From RUG695 sp050943135 (GTDB lineage Bacteria > Planctomycetota > Planctomycetia > Pirellulales > Thermoguttaceae): DNA of 64,000 nt. Positions 44,027-53,255 of the stretch are shown piece by piece (position 1 is the stretch's first letter; each line of letters opens with the position of its first letter). The notes beneath the pieces are model-generated. The model saw only the letters and a program-made list of their open reading frames with translations. It was not told the DNA's origin and searched no databases. Both the position numbers and the translations under genes were made by a program. Location of the stretch: NCBI GenBank assembly GCA_050943135.1, contig JBMNOP010000009.1, positions 71,430 through 135,429 of the forward strand. Direction: 5' to 3'.

Positions 44027-45130
44027 TCAGTCGGTTTTCACCCTCCAACGGAGGTATTCGTCCATAAAGGGTTGAATATTCCCGTTCAGTACATCGTGAA
44101 AGTTCGAGGACTGATATCCTGTCCGGGAATCCTTCACACGCTGTTCCGGATGGAGAAAGTAGTTTCGGATCTGTGAGCCGAACCCAACTTTCGCCATATT
44201 CTTGTATCTTTCGCTCATCGCCTGTTCGCGCCTCTCTTCTTCGCGCTGAATCAGCCGAGCCTTGAGCATTTTTAGCGCCATCGCGCGATTCTTGTGCTGG
44301 CTCCGCTCGTTCTGGCATTGTACTACCGTTCCGGTCGGGATATGTGTCAGGCGGATCGCGCTGGAGGTTTTGTTGACGTGCTGCCCCCCTGCACCGCTGG
44401 AACGAAAGACGTCTTCGCGAATATCCTCGTCTCGCAACTCGACATTGATCGATTCGTCGACATCGGGGTTCACGTCGACCGCCGCGAAACTGGTCATTCG
44501 TTTTGCTTCGGAATTGAACGGGGAGATCCGCACCAGGCGGTGCGTGCCGATTTCCCCTTTCATATAACCATAGGCCATCGGACCTTTGATGATGAAACTT
44601 GCGCTGTTGATTCCGGCCTCTTCGTTGTCTTGCCGGTCGAGGACTTCGATGGTATAGCCGGAGCTCTGTGACCAGTTAACATACATACGCAAAAGCATCT
44701 CCGCCCAATCATTGGCATCGGTTCCGCCGTCACGTGCGTTGATCGAAACAATAGCGTTGCCGACATCGAAAGGACCGTTCAGCAACGACGAGGTTTCCAA
44801 ACGCTCCATCTGCTTTTCGGCCTCGGCGAGTTTCGGAGGTATTTCGGCGGCCAGCGACGCGTCTTCTTCCCCGAGTTCGACCAGGACATCGAGCTCATCG
44901 AGCGCGGCAGTGATATCATCAATCGGCTTCACCACAGCCTTATACCCTTTGAGCCGGCCGACAACAGCCTGTGACTTCTCGGCATCGTCCCAGAAGCCGG
45001 GCGAGGTCATTTCGGTCTCGGTGTCCGCAATCAATTTTATCTTGGTATCGTAATCGAGCGAGTCACACAAATCGACGATACCGTTTCGGATGGCATCAAT
45101 ACGGTCGATCAGTTCTTTTTCTATCGGCAT
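44027..45130 (-). CDS. prfB: peptide chain release factor 2
   Basis: RF2 reads UGA and UAA stop codons. The 367-residue protein has the GGQ loop (SGAGGQHVNKTSSAIRLTHIPTG), the RF2-type SPF tripeptide in RISPFNSEAKRM and the N-terminal SPGFWDD. The codons where most bacteria shift frame (CUU UGA) read CTC GAT here, so one continuous frame codes the protein. Follows argC by 60 nt. Confidence 0.97.
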   Translation of the reverse strand: MPIEKELIDRIDAIRNGIVDLCDSLDYDTKIKLIADTETEMTSPGFWDDAEKSQAVVGRLKGYKAVVKPIDDITAALDELDVLVELGEEDASLAAEIPPKLAEAEKQMERLETSSLLNGPFDVGNAIVSINARDGGTDANDWAEMLLRMYVNWSQSSGYTIEVLDRQDNEEAGINSASFIIKGPMAYGYMKGEIGTHRLVRISPFNSEAKRMTSFAAVDVNPDVDESINVELRDEDIREDVFRSSGAGGQHVNKTSSAIRLTHIPTGTVVQCQNERSQHKNRAMALKMLKARLIQREEERREQAMSERYKNMAKVGFGSQIRNYFLHPEQRVKDSRTGYQSSNFHDVLNGNIQPFMDEYLRWRVKTD

Positions 45131-45190
45131 GGTAAAATTATCGGCGTGTCAGGATTTCAGGAAATTTCCTTGTGAAGGAAGGGGAAGGCA

Positions 45191-46201
45191 TTATTTCAGC
45201 GCGGTCGTCTCGGGATACCCAAAGAGAATGTTGAAATTCTGCACCGCGGCACCGGACGCTCCCTTAATCAAATTGTCGATCACCGAGATCGTCAAAACAC
45301 GATCCCCGACAACGCGGGCGGCCATGTGGCAGCGGTTTGTGTAAATTACGTCTTTCGTGGAGGGGAGCGCCTCGACAACCTGAATAAACGGCTCGTCTCG
45401 ATAAAACGCACGCCATTCATCGAGCACGTCTTCCTGCGTCAGGCCCGCATGGGCGGATTTGGCGTAACAGACGGCCAAGATCCCGCGGTCCATCGGAATC
45501 AGGTGAGGCGTGAAGATCACGCGGACTTTCTTCCCGCTGCCGTCGCTAACCACCTGTTCGATTTCCGGCGTGTGACGGTGTGTTCCGACGCCATACGCCG
45601 AGATTCCCTCGTTACATTCCGGATAGAGGTTTTTGAGCGAGGGGTTTCGCCCCGCACCGCTCACGCCACTCTTCGCATCGATGATGATGTCGTCGGCAAG
45701 AACCAGCCCGGCCCTCACCAGCGGAGTGAGGGGAAGAAGCGCCGAGGTGGCATAGCATCCGGGGTTGGCAACCAACGGCGCCCCTTTGATTGCGCTACGG
45801 AACAATTCGGGGAGCCCGTAGGGAACCGAAGAAAGTCGGGCGGCGTCGGGATGAACGACGTTGTACCACTTTTCGTAGACGGCGACATCATTGAAACGGT
45901 AGTCAGCACCAAAGTCGATCACCTTCGCCCCGCCCGCCAGAAGTTCGGGAACGACTGCCGCGGTTGCGGTATGCGGCAGACAGCTGAAAACGGCTTCGGC
46001 GCGCCGGGCGACTTCCGTCGGTTCGAGATTTTCGAGCGGCAAACCGAGCTGCCCGGTGAGCGAAGGGTGAACCTGGTCGACCGGCCGGTTTTCCCGACGA
46101 CTGGTTAATGCGGTAATTTCGACGCCCGGGTGGCGAAGCAAAAGCTTCATCAGTTCGAGTGCCGTGTAACCGGTCGCTCCAAGAATTGCTATTTTGGTCA
46201 T
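45191..46201 (-). CDS. argC: N-acetyl-gamma-glutamyl-phosphate reductase
   Basis: ArgC reduces N-acetylglutamyl phosphate to the semialdehyde in arginine synthesis. The 336-residue protein has the NADP loop ILGATGYTALELMKLL, CLPHTA, ANPGCYATSALL with catalytic Cys149, and the GVSGAGR loop. Its ATG overlaps the stop of the epimerase gene by 4 nt. No other arg gene is near. Confidence 0.97.
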   Translation of the reverse strand: MTKIAILGATGYTALELMKLLLRHPGVEITALTSRRENRPVDQVHPSLTGQLGLPLENLEPTEVARRAEAVFSCLPHTATAAVVPELLAGGAKVIDFGADYRFNDVAVYEKWYNVVHPDAARLSSVPYGLPELFRSAIKGAPLVANPGCYATSALLPLTPLVRAGLVLADDIIIDAKSGVSGAGRNPSLKNLYPECNEGISAYGVGTHRHTPEIEQVVSDGSGKKVRVIFTPHLIPMDRGILAVCYAKSAHAGLTQEDVLDEWRAFYRDEPFIQVVEALPSTKDVIYTNRCHMAARVVGDRVLTISVIDNLIKGASGAAVQNFNILFGYPETTALK

Positions 46202-47184
46202 TCGTCGATTCCTAGCTTCTTTTTATCGTCGAGGACTTGGCGGATGATGTCGTCGATCGTATTGACCGGCCGCCAACCGATCAGCTTTCGGGCGCGGTTC
46301 AAAGAGGGAACGCGCCGACGCATATCTTCAAAACTCGGTCCGAAAACTTCTTCGTAAGGCTTAAACCGAATCTCCGACTTCGAACCGACCATTTCGATCA
46401 CGCGTTTGGCCAGGGCGAAAATGGCGATTTCTTCATCGGATCCGAGATTGATCACTTTTCCGATCGCTTCGGGGGTTCCCGAAATACGGATCAGCCCATC
46501 GACGACATCGAGCACCGAACAAAAACAGCGTGTTTGCGTTCCGTCGCCGTGAACGATCAGGGGATTCCCCTCCAGGGCCGCCGAGACGAATCGGGGAAGA
46601 ACCATTCCGTATTTTCCTGTCTGACGCGCACCGACCGTATTAAAAAGACGGACGATGTAGACCGGCAAGGCAGACTCTTTGTGATGGGCCAACAAATAAA
46701 ATTCGTCGAGCATTTTGGCCGAGGCATAGGCCCAACGTGGTTTGACCGTGGCGCCGATCACCACCGGGTCTTCTTCCCGAAACGGGAGTCGGTCGGAAAT
46801 ACCGTAGACCTCGCTTGTCGAGGTCAAAAGAACCGGCTTGCGGTACTTGGCACAGACATCGACCAGTCGCTGGGTCGGCTCGACGATGCGGCGGATCGTC
46901 TCGACGGGACGTTCGACCACAAGGCGGACCCCCACCGCGCTGGCCAGATGAAACACAAAATCGGCTCGTTGCACTTCGGCGCCGAGTAGATCGGTGTTAT
47001 TCATGTCGGCAATGACGGCACGGAACCCGGGCTTGCCGTCAAGCCGGGCGATGTTGTTCCACGCGCCGGTCGAAAGATCATCGACCACGGTCACACCGTG
47101 TCCGTCGGCCAGAAGACGCACACACAGGTGCGACCCAATGAACCCGGCGCCGCCCGTAATAAGGTAGTGTTTTTTCACCGGCAC
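46198..47184 (-). CDS. NAD-dependent epimerase/dehydratase (UXS/GalE-like extended SDR)
   Basis: A 328-residue protein with the GGAGFIGSH loop (11-19), VVDDLSTG, the SSTSEVYG-like TSTSEVYG active-site Ser/Thr, and YASAK (153-157). The RLFNTVGARQTGKYGMVLPRFV segment, TRCFCSVLDVVDG and IGWRP end resemble UDP-glucuronate decarboxylase or UDP-glucose epimerase. This suggests a nucleotide-sugar step for surface glycans or lipids. It overlaps btaB by 10 nt and argC by 4 nt. Substrate not settled. Confidence 0.85.
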   Translation of the reverse strand: MPVKKHYLITGGAGFIGSHLCVRLLADGHGVTVVDDLSTGAWNNIARLDGKPGFRAVIADMNNTDLLGAEVQRADFVFHLASAVGVRLVVERPVETIRRIVEPTQRLVDVCAKYRKPVLLTSTSEVYGISDRLPFREEDPVVIGATVKPRWAYASAKMLDEFYLLAHHKESALPVYIVRLFNTVGARQTGKYGMVLPRFVSAALEGNPLIVHGDGTQTRCFCSVLDVVDGLIRISGTPEAIGKVINLGSDEEIAIFALAKRVIEMVGSKSEIRFKPYEEVFGPSFEDMRRRVPSLNRARKLIGWRPVNTIDDIIRQVLDDKKKLGIDE

Positions 47185-47945
47185 CCCTCAGGCTCGGTCA
47201 GAGGTTTTTTCCCGACATAGATGTAGTACGGAACCTTCCACCAAAACGCGGGAAAATAAGGAACGGTCAGCTTTTTACCGGTAAACAATTCCGTCTCGAA
47301 GCGGTAGTCCAGGTAGGGATAGTGATCGGGAGAAAGGAAGACGTTGTCGCAAGAGAACCAGGCAGGCCAAAAACTGCGCGTGGCGAAACTCTGGCGTTTC
47401 TGGCGATCGTCGGGAAATTTGCGGGCGATGTGAAAATCGACCACCCCGATCAATCCGCCGGGGTTCAGGATCTTGAGCGCGTGGTCGATTGCCTTGAACC
47501 AGTCGGGGATCATCGTCAAAGAATAGGAGAAGGTGATCACATCGGCCTTCCCCTCGGGAGGAACCCAAGTGGTTGCGTCGGCCTCGACCGTCTCGACATT
47601 TTTCCAGCCGGAATCTTTGATCCGCCGGTCGGCGATATCAAGAAGAGGTTTCGCCAGGTCGAGAATATAAATCTTTTTCATCGACGAAAGCCTGTCGCCG
47701 AACCCGGTCATATTCGAGCCGGTTCCGCCGCCCATATCGATCCAGACGCCATCTTGGGGTGCTGGAGAGACACTCAGAAGCTCACTCCAAAGTTGCTCGC
47801 GCCCTTTGAGAAACCTCCTACGAAAACTGTCGTAGTCCCCGGCCTGCGCTTTATAGAAGCGGTTGAGCCAATCGGCGTGAACCTGCCCGCTCCGGGGCCG
47901 AAAAATCAAGTGCCAAACGACATTCAAATCTGCTAATAACGCCAT
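47175..47945 (-). CDS. btaB: BtaB-like SAM methyltransferase for betaine lipid (DGTS)
   Basis: BtaB trimethylates the homoserine head group of diacylglycerylhomoserine to make DGTS. The 256-residue protein has WIDMGGGTGSNM (SAM site), then VVDFHIARKF and RSFWPAWFSCDNVFLSPDHYPYLDYRF, the BtaB-type C-terminus. The assignment is strengthened by the btaA gene 85 nt upstream (48031-49224). It overlaps the epimerase gene. Confidence is high from the pair, moderate from this protein alone. Confidence 0.88.
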   Translation of the reverse strand: MALLADLNVVWHLIFRPRSGQVHADWLNRFYKAQAGDYDSFRRRFLKGREQLWSELLSVSPAPQDGVWIDMGGGTGSNMTGFGDRLSSMKKIYILDLAKPLLDIADRRIKDSGWKNVETVEADATTWVPPEGKADVITFSYSLTMIPDWFKAIDHALKILNPGGLIGVVDFHIARKFPDDRQKRQSFATRSFWPAWFSCDNVFLSPDHYPYLDYRFETELFTGKKLTVPYFPAFWWKVPYYIYVGKKPLTEPEGCR

Positions 47946-48030
47946 AATACCGCAATTCTAACCCAGATTTTACAAACCCACGAACCCTCCCTCCGACAAA
48001 CCCGATTTTCGGGAGGGGAAGAGAAGATGG

Positions 48031-49224
48031 TCAATCGTTCAACAGATCGGCAATATAAAAACTTCCGTAAGTGTGAACGCGGTCTTTCTTGTGCAGTTCG
48101 GTGGCCAGTTCGCGGTGAAACCGCAGAACGTCGCCGAGTTGCTTCTTTTCACCGTGAAGCCGAATCGGGACAGTGGAAATGTAGTCGGTATCGAGACCGC
48201 CACTGCGCCAGAGGATCCGGGCGTGAGGGGTCGCCTTTTGGAGAATCGCATCCCACTCCGAAACAAGGGCATCGTAGAACTGGTTACTGAGCCAATCCAT
48301 ATGGTCGAGCAGGACGAAACGGGAGATCGTCCCCTCGTGTTTCCGCAAAAACCCTTCGACCGTGTCGGTATAGACGTGTACCCGGTCGACAAGACCAGCC
48401 TTGAGGGCATCGAAGTTCTGTTCCTCGAGATATTCGGGACAGCAATTCTTGGTGTAGGAGCCGGTCGCGTAAACGCGCCAGAAGTAGTTGTCGGAAACCG
48501 GAAGTTCTCCGAACAGGGCGTCGAGGCACTCCTCGGTAAAAAGGGAGACCTGCCCGTGATACGTCTTTTCGATCTGGAGCCGCTGCACCCGCGGCACGCC
48601 GAGCAATGCCAGCGAAATATCGCGGTTGATCATAAAGCGAACGGGACAGGAAAAAAGGCGTTTTTTAAGCTTCGACCAAATTTCGCGCTGCTCTTCGATC
48701 GAGGTGGCGTCGAGCAGACGGTTGATATCCTTTCGGACCCCGCGGCAATTGAGGTAGCAATTCATCTTGCGCGCGAAAAATCCGCTCGTCCCGCGGAAGT
48801 AGAAGGAATGGTTGCCGTTGAAGTAGGAGACGATTTTACGGTCCCAGAACTTTTGCGCCGACTCGCTCAACCGGTCGCGGAGTTTGCTACGGTAAAGTTC
48901 CGCGATCCCTCCGTAACGGCCGTCACCGAAAATTTTGAAAAAGGTCTCGTAATCGAGTTCCTTGATTCCGGCGATCTTCAACTCCAGCACGGCGTTCTGG
49001 CGATAGTTCATATCGACGGCATGCACCGAACGGGGAGACTCCAGAGCGTACGAGAGGGCATTGCACCCGGCGGAAGTGATAACGAGAACATCTTCTTCAG
49101 GGCCAAGATTCAGGGCCTGCTTATCGATTCGGGGATCTTCCCAGCATGTGTTGTATACGAGATTATTCATATGAACGCGAGTAAACATCTTCGCGCTCAG
49201 CCAATTGCAGAGACAACAACTCAT
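48031..49224 (-). CDS. btaA: BtaA-like SAM:diacylglycerol 3-amino-3-carboxypropyltransferase
   Basis: BtaA moves the aminocarboxypropyl group of SAM onto diacylglycerol, the first step of DGTS synthesis. The 397-residue protein has the family N-terminal mark NNLVYNTCWEDPRID, ITSAGCNALSYAL (Rossmann SAM site), HAVDMNYRQN and RFVLLDHMDWL. The ATG at 49224 is chosen for the conserved start; an ATG at 49188 is an alternative. In bacteria DGTS often replaces phospholipid under phosphate limitation, which is inference here. A possible promoter lies at 49334. Confidence 0.92.
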   Translation of the reverse strand: MSCCLCNWLSAKMFTRVHMNNLVYNTCWEDPRIDKQALNLGPEEDVLVITSAGCNALSYALESPRSVHAVDMNYRQNAVLELKIAGIKELDYETFFKIFGDGRYGGIAELYRSKLRDRLSESAQKFWDRKIVSYFNGNHSFYFRGTSGFFARKMNCYLNCRGVRKDINRLLDATSIEEQREIWSKLKKRLFSCPVRFMINRDISLALLGVPRVQRLQIEKTYHGQVSLFTEECLDALFGELPVSDNYFWRVYATGSYTKNCCPEYLEEQNFDALKAGLVDRVHVYTDTVEGFLRKHEGTISRFVLLDHMDWLSNQFYDALVSEWDAILQKATPHARILWRSGGLDTDYISTVPIRLHGEKKQLGDVLRFHRELATELHKKDRVHTYGSFYIADLLND

Positions 49225-49333
49225 TGTGACGGTGAATCCTTTCCTGGAAAGAGACCGAAACCGGGCGACTCCCCGGCAGGTGCAGAATGAAACCACATGC
49301 CGTTTGAGTGCAAAACCCCTACCCCAAATTCAT

Positions 49334-49362
49334 ATTATACGCAGATTTAACTAATAAATAAA
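49334..49362 (-). promoter_or_regulatory. possible promoter of btaA
   Basis: A perfect TATAAT on the minus strand (49339-49334) has a poor -35 (TTTATT at 49362-49357, 17 nt away). It is about 110 nt before the btaA ATG. A regulator such as PhoB could compensate for the weak -35; no Pho box is apparent by eye. Confidence 0.45.
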
Positions 49363-49451
49363 CGGGGGCTGAAGCGGAAGTTTTTCGCCCTAAGGGAACC
49401 GTCTACCACCAATCGCTTGCCGGGAGGGGAAAGAAGCGTCGGCCCCGCCCC

Positions 49452-50930
49452 TCATTCCGGCTCACCGCCCCCTTTGGAGATTTCGTACTCTTTCAGTTTT
49501 CGGTAAAGAGTTCGCTCGCCGATCCCGAGGGACTTGGCAGTCTCTTCGCGGTTTCCGCCGTTTGACTTGAGCGTCGCTTCGATGAGCATCTGTTCGACCT
49601 GCGCGAGGGTCCGACCGATAAGCGGAGCGACCGGACTGACCGGCGAATCGATCGAAAGGGGGGAACCGGGAAGCGGGGGTTCCCCGGCTCCGGGAATTTC
49701 TTCCGGTAGGTCATCGTCGTCGATCAACCCGTCTATATCGACCGCGACCATACTTTCGGCGGCATTCCTGAGCTGGCGGACGTTCCCCGGCCAATCGTAG
49801 GAGAAGAGCTTCCGGCGGGCGCTGAGCGTGACCCCTTTGATCGTCTTTTCGTATTTTTTGACGAACATCCGGATGAAGTAGTCGAGGAGGATCGGAATAT
49901 CTCCGATCCGATCCCGCAGCGGAGGAATCCGGAGCGTAACGACCTTCAGACGATGGTAGAGATCTTCGCGCAGGGAACGGTTGGCGACCGCCTCTTCAAG
50001 ATTCTGGTTGGTAGCCGAAATGATCCGGACATTCACCTTGATCGTCTCATTCGATCCGACGCGGGTGATCTCACCGTTTTCGAGAACGCGTAGGAGTTTT
50101 ACCTGGGTCGGTAGCGGCATATCGCCGACTTCGTCGAGGAAAACCGTCCCCCCTTGGGCATACTCGAATTTGCCGATCCGATTGGCCGAGGCGTCGGTAA
50201 AGGCGCCTTTGACATGACCGAAGAGCTCGCTTTCGAGAATACTCTCACTCAGAGCAGCGCAGTTGAGCGTCACGAAAGGGCGATTCTTGCGCGGAGAATT
50301 CTGGTGAATCGCCTGAGCAAAGAGTTCTTTGCCCGTCCCCGTCTCGCCGAGGATCAGAACCGTGGCGTCGGTCGGTGCAATTCGCTTGAGCCGGTCGACG
50401 GTCCGGAGCATTGCGGGCGAGCTGCCGATCACCCCGCCAAAACCGAACTTTTCGTCGAGCCGTTCTTTCATCTCGCGGTTCAGGCGGCGCAAGCGGGAAC
50501 TTTCCCCCGCTTTCTGGACGACGACCCGAAGGTGCTGGAGATTGTCGATCGGCTTGGTCAAGTAGTTGTATGCGCCCATTCTCATAGCTTCGACGGCAAT
50601 CTCAATCTTCGAATTGGCGGTCATCATGATGACCTCGGTCTCGGGAGCCGCCTCCTTAACTCGCTTGAGAATCCGCAGGCCGCCGTCATTCCGTTCGAGC
50701 ATCAGGTCGGTCACCACAACATCGAAGATTTTTTCATCGAGGGCCTTTTCGGCCTCTTTCTGGGAATGGACAACCGTGCAATCGGCATCAATCCGCTCGA
50801 GCGTTCCGGCCACCGCGTCGGCATAGTCCGGCTCATCGTCGACTACCAACACCGACAGGGGAAGTTTTTCTTCGTCGAGCAATTCGTCTTTATCCATACA
50901 AAGCCTTTGACATTCGCGATTCTCTGACAT
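49452..50930 (-). CDS. sigma-54-dependent response regulator (NtrC family)
   Basis: A 492-residue protein with a full receiver domain (VVDDEPDY acidic pocket, Asp in VVTDLML, Thr in MMTAN, Lys in LTKPID), an AAA+ domain (Walker A GETGTGKE, GAFTDA, FLDEVGDMP Walker B, SATNQNLEEAV) and a Fis-type HTH (ETAKSLGIGERTLYRKLKEYE). The sigma-54 contact loop normally GAFTGA is GAFTDA. Start is the ATG at 50930, or the ATG at 50897 with a better AAAGG. No histidine kinase is beside it. A second NtrC gene is at the window start. Confidence 0.95.
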   Translation of the reverse strand: MSENRECQRLCMDKDELLDEEKLPLSVLVVDDEPDYADAVAGTLERIDADCTVVHSQKEAEKALDEKIFDVVVTDLMLERNDGGLRILKRVKEAAPETEVIMMTANSKIEIAVEAMRMGAYNYLTKPIDNLQHLRVVVQKAGESSRLRRLNREMKERLDEKFGFGGVIGSSPAMLRTVDRLKRIAPTDATVLILGETGTGKELFAQAIHQNSPRKNRPFVTLNCAALSESILESELFGHVKGAFTDASANRIGKFEYAQGGTVFLDEVGDMPLPTQVKLLRVLENGEITRVGSNETIKVNVRIISATNQNLEEAVANRSLREDLYHRLKVVTLRIPPLRDRIGDIPILLDYFIRMFVKKYEKTIKGVTLSARRKLFSYDWPGNVRQLRNAAESMVAVDIDGLIDDDDLPEEIPGAGEPPLPGSPLSIDSPVSPVAPLIGRTLAQVEQMLIEATLKSNGGNREETAKSLGIGERTLYRKLKEYEISKGGGEPE

Positions 50931-51098
50931 GCGAGCCCCCGAGACAGTTCGGGAAGGGCTTGCGCCCTATCAATTCTAGGCTCCCTCCAAAAAAATACAA
51001 GATGCGGCTGCCGTCCCCCGGCGTGACGCAAGACGGTACGTCACGGTCGTTTCCGGCACGCCGGACAACGGAACCCCCCACAAGGCCGCCGATGAAAC

Positions 51099-51126
51099 TT
51101 GATTATGGAACCGAGGAGCATATAAT
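51099..51126 (+). promoter_or_regulatory. sigma-70-type promoter of the DUF4838 gene
   Basis: TTGATT (51099-51104) and a consensus TATAAT (51121-51126) with a 16-nt spacer; start near 51133, about 54 nt before the ATG at 51187. Confidence 0.78.
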
Positions 51127-51186
51127 ACTCTTCGTTCGACAAGAGTGCGTTCGAAAACATTTCTCAAACCGATGGCGAGGAGACTT

Positions 51187-53175
51187 ATGAGAACATTGAA
51201 ATTCATTTTGGCGTTTCTGCTGCTGGGCGTAGCAGCAAATGCGCGGTCCGCCGAAAAACTGACGCTGACCGAAAACGGCAAGACCGACTACACGATCCTC
51301 ATCCCCGACGACGCTGCCCCGGTACAGGTTTCGGCGGCCAAGGAGTTATCCGACACACTGCAACAGATTTCGGCGGTCCCCTTCCCCGTGAAAAGGGAAT
51401 CTGAAATCGACGCAATCGGGCCGGAACAAAAACTCCTGGTGATCGGGCCCTCGGCCGCCTCGAAAACGCTGCTCGGTTCCGCCGTCGACGAAGACGCCGT
51501 TGCCTACGATGGGATCATCCTCAAGCAGACGGGAAAGAGCATCGTCTTTTCGGGTCACCCGCAGCGCGGCCCCCTTTACGCCGTCTACACCTTCTTAGAA
51601 GACGAGCTCGGGTGCCGATGGTGGACAGCGACCGAGTCGACCATTCCAAAATGCGACATGATCACGGCCGACGACTTCGACATCGTCTATGCGCCAAAAC
51701 TGATCTACCGCGAACCGTTCTATTCCGGCTTGATGGGTCCCAAACACGTGGAGATCGCCTCGCACCTGAAAACAAACGGGCACTCGGCACCGATTCCGCC
51801 GGAACTCGGGGGTTATCACATCTACCAGTATTTCGTCCACTCGTTCTATTCGGTCATCAAACCGGAAGAGTTCGAACAGCACCCCGATTGGTTCTCCGAA
51901 ATCGACGGTCGCCGCCGTACCGGTTATGCATGGAACGGCGCACAGACATATCTCGACTGGGCAGCAAAAACCGATCCGGAAAATATCCACAAGCAAGGTT
52001 CGCAACTCTGCCTGACCAACGAGGAACTCTTCCATACATTCCTCAAACGGCTCCGCGAACAGCTCGATGCCAACCCGAACGCAACAATCGTCTCGGTCAG
52101 TCAAAACGACTGGGACGGTTACTGCGAGTGTGAAAAGTGTACCAAGATCGCCGAAAAGGAAGGCTCTCAGATCGGCCCGATCCTTTACTTCGTGAACCGA
52201 ATCGCCGCAGAATTGGAAAAGAGCCATCCGAACATTCTGGTCGACACGCTCGCCTACCGCTACTCGCGCAAACCTCCGAAGCATGTCGTTGCACGAGACA
52301 ACGTGATTGTCCGACTCTGTTCGATCGAGTGCTCCTTCATCCAGAACCTGAACGGCGAATATGGCCGGTCGTTCGCCACCGGCGAGCGTCGCCCGACCGA
52401 TGCGCCGCAGAACCGGTCGTTCCGTAGCGACATCGAAGGGTGGAGAGATCACGCCAAACACCTGTTCATCTGGGACTACGTCACCAACTTTTCCTTCTAC
52501 CTTCTTCCGTTTCCGAACTACCGGATTTGGCAAGACAACGTGAAATTCTTCGTTGACAACCAAACAATCGGGCTCTTCGAACAAGGGGACTACCAGACGA
52601 CCACAGGCGACTTCGTCCAGCTCCGCGCGTGGGTCATGGCGAAACTGCTCTGGAATCCGGACGCCTGCCAGAAGACCCTGATGGAAGACTTTATCGCCGG
52701 CTATTACGCGCCCGACTTGGTTCCTCTCTACATGGAGTATTTCGACCTGCTCGCCGATGCCGCGGAAGAGACCGGTCGGGAAATCGGCATCTATTACCAC
52801 AACACGAAGCTTTGGATCGATCTCGACACCTACAACAAAGCGGCCGCGATTCTTGACCAGGTCCTTGCCAAAGCCGAGGAACTCGAAAAAGCGGATCCCG
52901 AACGGTATGCCTCGCTTGTCTATAAGGTCCGCCGCGAACGGATCCCGCTCGATGTGGTGCTCCTGCAGAATTATAACGATTTCACTCGGCAGGCGAACGA
53001 CAGCGGCAAAGAGTTCCGTGCCCCGAAGCCGGAAGAGATGCGCGCTTATTGCGACGACTTCCTGGCCCGTTGTGAAGCGGCCGACCTGGTCTGCTACCAT
53101 GAAGGCGGAACTCCGGCGCAGTTCAAAGAGTATATGGAGAACCTGATCTCGACCGTCGTTCCAAAACCGGAATGA
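51187..53175 (+). CDS. secreted DUF4838 protein, glycosidase-like
   Basis: The ATG at 51187 has GAGGAG 4 nt upstream and a signal peptide (RTLKFILAFLLLGVAANARSA). The 662-residue protein begins with a GH67/GH20-N-like strand-helix region (TILIPDDAAPVQVSAAKELSDTLQQI), and the DUF4838 core with VSQNDWDGYCECEKCTKIA and VDTLAYRYSRKPPK. The domain is common in polysaccharide-degrading Planctomycetes, Verrucomicrobia and Bacteroidetes, but activity is not well known. It is a single gene with strong promoter and terminator. Substrate unknown. Confidence 0.86.
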   Translation: MRTLKFILAFLLLGVAANARSAEKLTLTENGKTDYTILIPDDAAPVQVSAAKELSDTLQQISAVPFPVKRESEIDAIGPEQKLLVIGPSAASKTLLGSAVDEDAVAYDGIILKQTGKSIVFSGHPQRGPLYAVYTFLEDELGCRWWTATESTIPKCDMITADDFDIVYAPKLIYREPFYSGLMGPKHVEIASHLKTNGHSAPIPPELGGYHIYQYFVHSFYSVIKPEEFEQHPDWFSEIDGRRRTGYAWNGAQTYLDWAAKTDPENIHKQGSQLCLTNEELFHTFLKRLREQLDANPNATIVSVSQNDWDGYCECEKCTKIAEKEGSQIGPILYFVNRIAAELEKSHPNILVDTLAYRYSRKPPKHVVARDNVIVRLCSIECSFIQNLNGEYGRSFATGERRPTDAPQNRSFRSDIEGWRDHAKHLFIWDYVTNFSFYLLPFPNYRIWQDNVKFFVDNQTIGLFEQGDYQTTTGDFVQLRAWVMAKLLWNPDACQKTLMEDFIAGYYAPDLVPLYMEYFDLLADAAEETGREIGIYYHNTKLWIDLDTYNKAAAILDQVLAKAEELEKADPERYASLVYKVRRERIPLDVVLLQNYNDFTRQANDSGKEFRAPKPEEMRAYCDDFLARCEAADLVCYHEGGTPAQFKEYMENLISTVVPKPE

Positions 53176-53219
53176 GCAGAAAACCTCAAAGAGGGTAGGA
53201 AAGGCCTACTGCCGCCGAA

Positions 53220-53250
53220 AGCGCGAAGGAAATCCTTCGCGCTTTTTTTG
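53220..53250 (+). terminator. rho-independent terminator after the DUF4838 gene
   Basis: A 9-bp stem GCGCGAAGG/CCTTCGCGC with an AAAT loop is followed by seven to eight Ts. It is 45 nt after the stop at 53175. On the other strand only three Ts follow, so it works mostly in the plus direction. Confidence 0.93.
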
Positions 53251-53255
53251 CGGTA

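Noticed and set aside
45040..45130. Programmed frameshift in prfB
   Set aside because: The expected slippery CUU UGA is CTC GAT and the reading frame is continuous.
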